DNA of 64,000 nt, taken from positions 6,324,001-6,388,000 of the forward strand of contig OX359191.1 in NCBI GenBank assembly GCA_947172415.1, given 5' to 3'. Origin of the DNA: Chondrosia reniformis. Its lineage: Eukaryota > Porifera > Demospongiae > Chondrillida > Chondrillidae. Shown here piece after piece: positions 12,422-24,500 of the stretch. The notes under the pieces were generated by a model. That model searched no databases, had not been told where the DNA came from, and worked only from the letters and a program-made list of their open reading frames with translations. A program made the translations under genes and the position numbers. Numbering within the stretch: the stretch's first letter is position 1; every line of letters begins with the position of its first letter.

Positions 12422-12581
12422 ATGATGGAAATTCTGCAAGCTCTCTTTCGACTGTTACTTGCGGAATACATTGTACTTGGTGAGTTAAAGTCATTTTCAA
12501 TCTAATGGACCTTCTACATCAAGTCTGCTATCATTATAGGTTACGCTGCGCCCTTAGTTTCCAGTCAAACAAGTGGAGATG
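12422..12581 (+). CDS. Signal peptide and N-terminal exons of the giant receptor gene
   Basis: Tandem ATGs at 12422 and 12425 begin [20 protein letters not shown], then donor gtgagt at 12480. Exon 12540-12581 gives [13 protein letters not shown] and ends at a gttagt donor, in phase 1 with the SRCR exon at 13204. The hydrophobic run followed by small residues fits a signal peptide cleaved near YAA. The paralogue at 47170 encodes the same peptide with P-A-V in place of L-A-E, which supports the start. Upstream in-frame ATGs are absent. Confidence 0.65.
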
Positions 12582-15500
12582 GTTAGTGCTAAATGTAGGA
12601 GCGAAATTACACCAGTTAGATTTAATAAGGAATCGTTGGTCGTTTTCTGTTTTACTATCGCATATATATATTACAACCCGTTTCGTAACTTTGACCGGTT
12701 TCGAAACGGGTCGGACGGTTTCGAAACGGGTCGGACGGTTTCGAAACGGGTCGGACGGTTTCGAAACCGGGCGACCTGCTATGAAGCCGGGCGACCACCA
12801 TCGAACTATCCAAAGATTGGCAAGTTTGCCGCCGTTACCGCAACAAAGTTGCTAAATACTAGTAAAGCTTGATCGCTTTATTTAAAGGCCACTATATTCT
12901 ACTGATACCATTATACAATCGCTAAATACAAGGGACTCCATATTAATGGGATTTACAATATGTTAAACCTTTTTATACGTATATATTTTTTAAATGTATT
13001 TATAGGGTATACGATATACTGACGACAGTATTAGAATTATTTAAGATCGATTTCGTATATAAGGAAGTCTCAGTTCGGTCTGGTATATAATTTGACAGAT
13101 TTGCTCCGCTCTTTAGTAACGCCCTAGAAGTTGTGAAACGGGTCGACCGGTTTTGAAGCGGGTTAGTTTGGGTAACGGGTCGTAACATATATATGTTTTA
13201 TAGTTCGATTAGCTGATGGCGATGCTAGCAGTGGTCGTCTAGAGGTTTATTACAACGGACAATGGGGTACAGTGTGTGATGATAGGTGGGACCTCAATGA
13301 TGGTAATGTCGTGTGCAGACAACTTGGATTTAGAGATGCCATCAGAGTACGCACTAGTGCTTATTTTGGTGCTGGATCCGGCAGTATCTGGTTAGACGAG
13401 GTGGCTTGTACAGGAAGTGAAAGTAGAATATCAAACTGTTCGCACAATGGTTGGGGAGTGGAGGATTGTAGCCATACAGAAGATGCAGGAGTAGAATGTG
13501 GAGGTGAATACCAATGAAAGTAATCTATACAGGGTATCTTGTTATTTATTGAAGCTTACCTCACATTCTAGACCTTGGAGCCTGTAGAGGTGTGAGCTGC
13601 GCTAATGGAGGAACCTGTGTAGATGGAAACTGCACATGTGTGGAAGGATATAAAGGAGATCGGTGCACTGAACTAGACAGTGAGTTGTGCATGGATATTG
13701 TGAATTCTTTGATATAGAAATCCAATTCTCTTTCATGTCTCAGTTAAAGTACGCCTTGCTGATGGCAATTCAAGTAGTGGTCGAGTTGAGGTTCTGTACA
13801 ACGGAGAATGGGGCACAGTGTGTGACGATGGATGGGACATCAATGATGGCAGAGTAGTCTGCAGAGAACTTGGCTATGACACTGCCAGTGGTGTGTTTGG
13901 GAATGCTCATTTTGGAGAAGGCACTGGAACCATATGGCTGGATGATGTGGCTTGCACTGGCAGTGAAGATAAGCTATCTAATTGTTCACATAACGGTTGG
14001 GGTATTGAAAACTGTCAACATTCTGAAGATGCTGGAGTGACTTGTGGAAGTTAGTCCATCAAGCTTTTACTCAGTTAATGTAACTGTAAATTAAAGTTTT
14101 CTGTACTTTACACTTTAGGTAATACAAGTTGTAGTGGTGTGAACTGTGCTAACGGAGGAACCTGTGTAGATGGAAACTGCACATGTGTGGAAGGATATAA
14201 AGGAGATCGGTGCACTGAACTAGACAGTGAGTTGTGCATGGATATTGTGAATTCTTTGATATAGAAATCCAATTCTCTTTCATGTCTCAGTTAAAGTACG
14301 CCTTGCTGATGGCAATTCAAGTAGTGGTCGAGTTGAGGTTCTGTACAACGGAGAATGGGGCACAGTGTGTGACGATGGATGGGACATCAATGATGGCAGA
14401 GTAGTCTGCAGAGAACTTGGCTATGACACTGCCAGTGGTGTGTTTGGGAATGCTCATTTTGGAGAAGGCACTGGAACTATATGGTTGGATGATGTGGCGT
14501 GCACTGGCAGTGAAGATAAGCTATCTAACTGTTCACATAACGGTTGGGGTATCGAAAACTGTAACCATTTTGAAGATGCTGGAGTGACTTGTGGAAGTTA
14601 GTCCATCAAGCTTTTCCTCAGTTAATGTAACTGTAAATTAAAGTTTTCTGTACTTTACACTTTAGCTAATGCATGTACTGGTGTGAACTGTGCTAACGGA
14701 GGAACCTGTGTAAATGGAAACTGCACATGTGTGGAAGGATATAAAGGAGATCGGTGCACTGAACTAGACAGTGAGTTGTGCATGGATATTGTGAATTTTT
14801 TGATATAGAAATCCAATTCTCTTTCATGTCTCAGTTAAAGTACGCCTTGCTGATGGCAATTCAAGTAGTGGTCGAGTTGAGGTTCTGTACAACGGAGAAT
14901 GGGGCACAGTGTGTGACGATGGGTGGGACATCAATGATGGCAGAGTAGTCTGCAGAGAACTTGGCTATGACACTGCCAGTGGTGTGTTTGGGAATGCTCA
15001 TTTTGGAGAAGGCACTGGAACTATATGGTTGGATGATGTGGCTTGCACTGGCAGTGAAGATAAGCTATCTAACTGTTCACATAACGGTTGGGGTATTGAA
15101 AACTGTAACCATTTTGAAGATGCTGGAGTGACTTGTGGAAGTTAGTCCATCAAGCTTTTACTCAGTTAATGTAACTGTAAATTAAAGTTTTCTGTACTTT
15201 ACACTTTAGCTAATGCATGTACTGGTGTGAACTGTGCTAACGGAGGAACCTGTGTAAATGGAAACTGCACATGTGTGGAAGGATATAAAGGAGATCGGTG
15301 CACTGAACTAGACAGTGAGTTGTGCATGGATATTGTGAATTCTTTGATATAGAAATCCAATTCTCTTTCATGTCTCAGTTAAAGTACGCCTTGCTGATGG
15401 CAATTCAAGTAGTGGTCGAGTTGAGGTTCTGTACAACGGAGAATGGGGCACAGTGTGTGACGATGGGTGGGACATCAATGATGGCAGAGTAGTCTGCAGA

Positions 15501-18500
15501 GAACTTGGCTATGACACTGCCAGTGGTGTGTTTGCGAATGCTCATTTTGGAGAAGGCACTGGAACCATATGGCTGGATGATGTGGCTTGCACTGGCAGTG
15601 AAGATAAGCTATCTAATTGTTCACATAACGGTTGGGGTATTGATAACTGTCAACATTCTGAAGATGCTGGAGTGACTTGTGGAAGTTAGTCCATCAAGCT
15701 TTTACTCAGTTAATGTAACTGTAAATTAAAGTTTTCTGTACTTTACACTTTAGGTAATACAAGTTGTAGTGGTGTGAACTGTGCTAACGGAGGAACCTGT
15801 GTAGATGGAAACTGCACATGTGTGGAAGGATATAAAGGAGATCGGTGCACTGAACTAGACAGTGAGTTGTGCATGGATATTGTGAATTCTTTGATATAGA
15901 AATCCAATTCTCTTTCATGTCTCAGTTAAAGTACGCCTTGCTGATGGCAATTCAAGTAGTGGTCGAGTTGAGGTTCTGTACAACGGAGAATGGGGCACAG
16001 TGTGTGACGATGGATGGGACATCAATGATGGCAGAGTAGTCTGCAGAGAACTTGGCTATGACACTGCCAGTGGTGTGTTTGGGAATGCTCATTTTGGAGA
16101 AGGCACTGGAACTATATGGTTGGATGATGTGGCGTGCACTGGCAGTGAAGATAAGCTATCTAACTGTTCACATAACGGTTGGGGTATCGAAAACTGTAAC
16201 CATTTTGAAGATGCTGGAGTGACTTGTGGAAGTTAGTCCATCAAGCTTTTACTCAGTTAATGTAACTGTAAATTAAAGTTTTCTGTACTTTACACTTTAG
16301 CTAATGCATGTACTGGTGTGAACTGTGCTAACGGAGGAACCTGTGTAAATGGAAACTGCACATGTGTGGAAGGATATAAAGGAGATCGGTGCACTGAACT
16401 AGACAGTGAGTTGTGCATGGATATTGTGAATTTTTTGATATAGAAATCCAATTCTCTTTCATGTCTCAGTTAAAGTACGCCTTGCTGATGGCAATTCAAG
16501 TAGTGGTCGAGTTGAGGTTCTGTACAACGGAGAATGGGGCACAGTGTGTGACGATGGGTGGGACATCAATGATGGCAGAGTAGTCTGCAGAGACCTTGGC
16601 TATGACACTGCCAGTGGTGTGTTTGGGAATGCTCATTTTGGAGAAGGCACTGGAACTATATGGTTGGATGATGTGGCGTGCACTGGCAGTGAAGATAAGC
16701 TATCTAATTGTTCACATAACGGTTGGGGTATTGAAAACTGTCAACATTCTGAAGATGCTGGAGTGACTTGTGGAAGTTAGTCCATCAAGCTTTTACTCAG
16801 TTAATGTAACTGTAAATTAAAGTTTTCTGTACTTTACACTTTAGCTAATGCATGTACTGGTGTGAACTGTGCTAACGGAGGAACCTGTGTAAATGGAAAC
16901 TGCACATGTGTGGAAGGATATAAAGGAGATCGGTGCACTGAACTAGACAGTGAGTTGTGCATGGATATTGTGAATTTTTTGATATAGAAATCCAATTCTC
17001 TTTCATGTCTCAGTTAAAGTACGCCTTGCTGATGGCAATTCAAGTAGTGGTCGAGTTGAGGTTCTGTACAACGGAGAATGGGGCACAGTGTGTGACGATG
17101 GATGGGACATCAATGATGGCAGAGTAGTCTGCAGAGAACTTGGCTATGACACTGCCAGTGGTGTGTTTGGGAATGCTCATTTTGGAGAAGGCACTGGAAC
17201 TATATGGTTGGATGATGTGGCGTGCACTGGCAGTGAAGATAAGCTATCTAACTGTTCACATAACGGTTGGGGTATCGAAAACTGTAACCATTTTGAAGAT
17301 GCTGGAGTGACTTGTGGAAGTTAGTCCATCAAGCTTTTCCTCAGTTAATGTAACTGTAAATTAAAGTTTTCTGTACTTTACACTTTAGCTAATGCATGTA
17401 CTGGTGTGAACTGTGCTAACGGAGGAACCTGTGTAAATGGAAACTGCACATGTGTGGAAGGATATAAAGGAGATCGGTGCACTGAACTAGACAGTGAGTT
17501 GTGCATGGATATTGTGAATTTTTTGATATAGATATCCAATTCTCTTTCATGTCTCAGTTAAAGTACGCCTTGCTGATGGCAATTCAAGTAGTGGTCGAGT
17601 TGAGGTTCTGTACAACGGAGAATGGGGCACAGTGTGTGACGATGGGTGGGACATCAATGATGGCAGAGTAGTCTGCAGAGAACTTGGCTATGACACTGCC
17701 AGTGGTGTGTTTGGGAATGCTCATTTTGGAGAAGGCACTGGAACTATATGGTTGGATGATGTGGCTTGCACTGGCAGTGAAGATAAGCTATCTAACTGTT
17801 CACATAACGGTTGGGGTATTGAAAACTGTAACCATTTTGAAGATGCTGGAGTGACTTGTGGAAGTTAGTCCATCAAGCTTTTACTCAGTTAATGTAACTG
17901 TAAATTAAAGTTTTCTGTACTTTACACTTTAGGTAATACAAGTTGTAGTGGTGTGAACTGTGCTAACGGAGGAACCTGTGTAGATGGAAACTGCACATGT
18001 GTGGAAGGATATAAAGGAGATCGGTGCACTGAACTAGACAGTGAGTTGTGCATGGATATTGTGAATTCTTTGATATAGAAATCCAATTCTCTTTCATGTC
18101 TCAGTTAAAGTACGCCTTGCTGATGGCAATTCAAGTAGTGGTCGAGTTGAGGTTCTGTACAACGGAGAATGGGGCACAGTGTGTGACGATGGGTGGGACA
18201 TCAATGATGGCAGAGTAGTCTGCAGAGAACTTGGCTATGACACTGCCAGTGGTGTGTTTGCGAATGCTCATTTTGGAGAAGGCACTGGAACCATATGGCT
18301 GGATGATGTGGCTTGCACTGGCAGTGAAGATAAGCTATCTAATTGTTCACATAACGGTTGGGGTATTGATAACTGTCAACATTCTGAAGATGCTGGAGTG
18401 ACTTGTGGAAGTTAGTCCATCAAGCTTTTACTCAGTTAATGTAACTGTAAATTAAAGTTTTCTGTACTTTACACTTTAGGTAATACAAGTTGTAGTGGTG

Positions 18501-21500
18501 TGAACTGTGCTAACGGAGGAACCTGTGTAGATGGAAACTGCACATGTGTGGAAGGATATAAAGGAGATCGGTGCACTGAACTAGACAGTGAGTTGTGCAT
18601 GGATATTGTGAATTTTTTGATATAGAAATCCAATTCTCTTTCATGTCTCAGTTAAAGTACGCCTTGCTGATGGCAATTCAAGTAGTGGTCGAGTTGAGGT
18701 TCTGTACAACGGAGAATGGGGCACAGTGTGTGACGATGGATGGGACATCAATGATGGCAGAGTAGTCTGCAGAGAACTTGGCTATGACACTGCCAGTGGT
18801 GTGTTTGGGAATGCTCATTTTGGAGAAGGCACTGGAACTATATGGTTGGATGATGTGGCGTGCACTGGCAGTGAAGATAAGCTATCTAACTGTTCACATA
18901 ACGGTTGGGGTATCGAAAACTGTAACCATTTTGAAGATGCTGGAGTGACTTGTGGAAGTTAGTCCATCAAGCTTTTCCTCAGTTAATGTAACTGTAAATT
19001 AAAGTTTTCTGTTCTTTACACTTCAGCTAATGCATGTACTGGTGTGAACTGTGCTAACGGAGGAACCTGTGTAAATGGAAACTGCACATGTGTGGAAGGA
19101 TATAAAGGAGATCGGTGCACTGAACTAGACAGTGAGTTGTGCATGGATATTGTGAATTTTTTGATATAGAAATCCAATTCTCTTTCATGTCTCAGTTAAA
19201 GTACGCCTTGCTGATGGCAATTCAAGTAGTGGTCGAGTTGAGGTTCTGTACAACGGAGAATGGGGCACAGTGTGTGACGATGGGTGGGACATCAATGATG
19301 GCAGAGTAGTCTGCAGAGAACTTGGCTATGACACTGCCAGTGGTGTGTTTGGGAATGCTCATTTTGGAGAAGGCACTGGAACTATATGGTTGGATGATGT
19401 GGCTTGCACTGGCAGTGAAGATAAGCTATCTAACTGTTCACATAACGGTTGGGGTATTGAAAACTGTAACCATTTTGAAGATGCTGGAGTGACTTGTGGA
19501 AGTTAGTCCATCAAGCTTTTACTCAGTTAATGTAACTGTAAATTAAAGTTTTCTGTACTTTACACTTTAGCTAATGCATGTACTGGTGTGAACTGTGCTA
19601 ACGGAGGAACCTGTGTAAATGGAAACTGCACATGTGTGGAAGGATATAAAGGAGATCGGTGCACTGAACTAGACAGTGAGTTGTGCATGGATATTGTGAA
19701 TTCTTTGATATAGAAATCCAATTCTCTTTCATGTCTCAGTTAAAGTACGCCTTGCTGATGGCAATTCAAGTAGTGGTCGAGTTGAGGTTCTGTACAACGG
19801 AGAATGGGGCACAGTGTGTGACGATGGGTGGGACATCAATGATGGCAGAGTAGTCTGCAGAGAACTTGGCTATGACACTGCCAGTGGTGTGTTTGCGAAT
19901 GCTCATTTTGGAGAAGGCACTGGAACCATATGGCTGGATGATGTGGCTTGCACTGGCAGTGAAGATAAGCTATCTAATTGTTCACATAACGGTTGGGGTA
20001 TTGATAACTGTCAACATTCTGAAGATGCTGGAGTGACTTGTGGAAGTTAGTCCATCAAGCTTTTACTCAGTTAATGTAACTGTAAATTAAAGTTTTCTGT
20101 ACTTTACACTTTAGGTAATACAAGTTGTAGTGGTGTGAACTGTGCTAACGGAGGAACCTGTGTAGATGGAAACTGCACATGTGTGGAAGGATATAAAGGA
20201 GATCGGTGCACTGAACTAGACAGTGAGTTGTGCATGGATATTGTGAATTCTTTGATATAGAAATCCAATTCTCTTTCATGTCTCAGTTAAAGTACGCCTT
20301 GCTGATGGCAATTCAAGTAGTGGTCGAGTTGAGGTTCTGTACAACGGAGAATGGGGCACAGTGTGTGACGATGGATGGGACATCAATGATGGCAGAGTAG
20401 TCTGCAGAGAACTTGGCTATGACACTGCCAGTGGTGTGTTTGGGAATGCTCATTTTGGAGAAGGCACTGGAACTATATGGTTGGATGATGTGGCGTGCAC
20501 TGGCAGTGAAGATAAGCTCTCTAACTGTTCACATAACGGTTGGGGTATCGAAAACTGTAACCATTTTGAAGATGCTGGAGTGACTTGTGGAAGTTAGTCC
20601 ATCAAGCTTTTACTCAGTTAATGTAACTGTAAATTAAAGTTTTCTGTACTTTACACTTTAGCTAATGCATGTACTGGTGTGAACTGTGCTAACGGAGGAA
20701 CCTGTGTAAATGGAAACTGCACATGTGTGGAAGGATATAAAGGAGATCGGTGCACTGAACTAGACAGTGAGTTGTGCATGGATATTGTGAATTCTTTGAT
20801 TTAGAAATCCAATTCTCTTTCATGTCTCAGTTAAAGTACGCCTTGCTGATGGCAATTCAAGTAGTGGTCGAGTTGAGGTTCTGTACAACGGAGAATGGGG
20901 CACAGTGTGTGACGATGGGTGGGACATCAATGATGGCAGAGTAGTCTGCAGAGACCTTGGCTATGACACTGCCAGTGGTGTGTTTGGGAATGCTCATTTT
21001 GGAGAAGGCACTGGAACTATATGGTTGGATGATGTGGCGTGCACTGGCAGTGAAGATAAGCTATCTAATTGTTCACATAACGGTTGGGGTATTGAAAACT
21101 GTCAACATTCTGAAGATGCTGGAGTGACTTGTGGAAGTTAGTCCATCAAGCTTTTACTCAGTTACTGTAACTGTAAATTAAAGTTTTCTGTACTTTACAC
21201 TTTAGCTAATGCATGTACTGGTGTGAACTGTGCTAACGGAGGAACCTGTGTAAATGGAAACTGCACATGTGTAGAAGGATATAAAGGAGATCGGTGCACT
21301 GAACTAGACAGTGAGTTGTGCATGGATATTGTGAATTCTTTGATATAGAAATCCAATTCTCTTTCATGTCTCAGTTAAAGTACGCCTTGCTGATGGCAAT
21401 TCAAGTAGTGGTCGAGTTGAGGTTCTGTACAACGGAGAATGGGGCACAGTGTGTGACGATGGGTGGGACATCAATGATGGCAGAGTAGTCTGCAGAGAAC

Positions 21501-24500
21501 TTGGCTATGACACTGCCAGTGGTGTGTTTGCGAATGCTCATTTTGGAGAAGGCACTGGAACCATATGGCTGGATGATGTGGCTTGCACTGGCAGTGAAGA
21601 TAAGCTATCTAATTGTTCACATAACGGTTGGGGTATTGAAAACTGTCAACATTCTGAAGATGCTGGAGTGACTTGTGGAAGTTAGTCCATCAAGCTTTTA
21701 CTCAGTTAATGTAACTGTAAATTAAAGTTTTCTGTACTTTACACTTTAGGTAATACAAGTTGTAGTGGTGTGAACTGTGCTAACGGAGGAACCTGTGTAG
21801 ATGGAAACTGCACATGTGTGGAAGGATATAAAGGAGATCGGTGCACTGAACTAGACAGTGAGTTGTGCATGGATATTGTGAATTCTTTGATATAGAAATC
21901 CAATTCTCTTTCATGTCTCAGTTAAAGTACGCCTTGCTGATGGCAATTCAAGTAGTGGTCGAGTTGAGGTTCTGTACAACGGAGAATGGGGCACAGTGTG
22001 TGACGATGGGTGGGACATCAATGATGGCAGAGTAGTCTGCAGAGAACTTGGCTATGACACTGCCAGTGGTGTGTTTGGGAATGCTCATTTTGGAGAAGGC
22101 ACTGGAACCATATGGCTGGATGATGTGGCTTGCACTGGCAGTGAAGATAAGCTATCTAATTGTTCACATAACGGTTGGGGTATTGAAAACTGTCAACATT
22201 CTGAAGATGCTGGAGTGACTTGTGGAAGTTAGTCCATCAAGCTTTTACTCAGTTAATGTAACTGTAAATTAAAGTTTTCTGTACTTTACACTTTAGGTAA
22301 TACAAGTTGTATTGGTGTGAACTGTGCTAACGGAGGAACCTGTGTAGATGGAAACTGCACATGTGTGGAAGGATATAAAGGAGATCGGTGCACTGAACTA
22401 GACAGTGAGTTGTGCATGGATATTGTGAATTCTTTGATATAGAAATCCAATTCTCTTTCATGTCTCAGTTAAAGTACGCCTTGCTGATGGCAATTCAAGT
22501 AGTGGTCGAGTTGAGGTTCTGTACAACGGAGAATGGGGCACAGTGTGTGACGATGGATGGGACATCAATGATGGCAGAGTAGTCTGCAGAGAACTTGGCT
22601 ATGACACTGCCAGTGGTGTGTTTGGGAATGCTCATTTTGGAGAAGGCACTGGAACTATATGGTTGGATGATGTGGCGTGCACTGGCAGTGAAGATAAGCT
22701 ATCTAACTGTTCACATAACGGTTGGGGTATCGAAAACTGTAACCATTTTGAAGATGCTGGAGTGACTTGTGGAAGTTAGTCCATCAAGCTTTTACTCAGT
22801 TACTCTAACTGTAAATTAAAGTTTTCTGTACTTTACACTTTAGCTAATGCATGTACTGGTGTGAACTGTGCTAACGGAGGAACCTGTGTAAATGGAAACT
22901 GCACATGTGTAGAAGGATATAAAGGAGATCGGTGCACTGAACTAGACAGTGAGTTGTGCATGGATATTGTGAATTCTTTGATATAGAAATCCAATTCTCT
23001 TTCATGTCTCAGTTAAAGTACGCCTTGCTGATGGCAATTCAAGTAGTGGTCGAGTTGAGGTTCTGTACAACGGAGAATGGGGCACAGTGTGTGACGATGG
23101 GTGGGACATCAATGATGGCAGAGTAGTCTGCAGAGAACTTGGCTATGACACTGCCAGTGGTGTGTTTGCGAATGCTCATTTTGGAGAAGGCACTGGAACC
23201 ATATGGCTGGATGATGTGGCTTGCACTGGCAGTGAAGATAAGCTATCTAATTGTTCACATAACGGTTGGGGTATTGAAAACTGTCAACATTCTGAAGATG
23301 CTGGAGTGACTTGTGGAAGTTAGTCCATCAAGCTTTTACTCAGTTACTGTAACTGTAAATTAAAGTTTTCTGTACTTTACACTTTAGCTAATGCATGTAC
23401 TGGTGTGAACTGTGCTAACGGAGGAACCTGTGTAAATGGAAACTGCACATGTGTGGAAGGATATAAAGGAGATCGGTGCACTGGACTAGACAGTGAGTTG
23501 TGCATGGATATTGTGAATTCTTTGATATAGAAATCCAATTCTCTTTCATGTCTCAGTTAAAGTACGCCTTGCTGATGGCAATTCAAGTAGTGGTCGAGTT
23601 GAGGTTCTGTACAACGGAGAATGGGGCACAGTGTGTGACGATGGATGGGACATCAATGATGGCAGAGTAGTCTGCAGAGAACTTGGCTATGACACTGCCA
23701 GTGGTGTGTTTGGGAATGCTCATTTTGGAGAAGGCACTGGAACTATATGGTTGGATGATGTGGCGTGCACTGGCAGTGAAGATAAGCTATCTAACTGTTC
23801 ACATAACGGTTGGGGTATCGAAAACTGTAACCATTTTGAAGATGCTGGAGTGACTTGTGGAAGTTAGTCCATCAAGCTTTTACTCAGTTAATGTAACTGT
23901 AAATTAAAGTTTTCTGTACTTTACACTTTAGCTAATGCATGTACTGGTGTGAACTGTGCTAACGGAGGAACCTGTGTAAATGGAAACTGCACATGTGTGG
24001 AAGGATATAAAGGAGATCGGTGCACTGAACTAGACAGTGAGTTGTGCATGGATATTGTGAATTCTTTGATATAGAAATCCAATTCTCTTTCATGTCTCAG
24101 TTAAAGTACGCCTTGCTGATGGCAATTCAAGTAGTGGTCGAGTTGAGGTTCTGTACAACGGAGAATGGGGCACAGTGTGTGACGATGGGTGGGACATCAA
24201 TGATGGCAGAGTAGTCTGCAGAGAACTTGGCTATGACACTGCCAGTAGTGTGTTTGGGAATGCTCATTTTGGAGAAGGCACTGGAACCATATGGCTGGAT
24301 GATGTGGCTTGCACTGGCAGTGAAGATAAGCTATCTAATTGTTCACATAACGGTTGGGGTATTGAAAACTGTCAACATTCTGAAGATGCTGGAGTGACTT
24401 GTGGAAGTTAGTCCATCAAGCTTTTACTCAGTTACTGTAACTGTAAATTAAAGTTTTCTGTACTTTACACTTTAGCTAATGCATGTACTGGTGTGAACTG

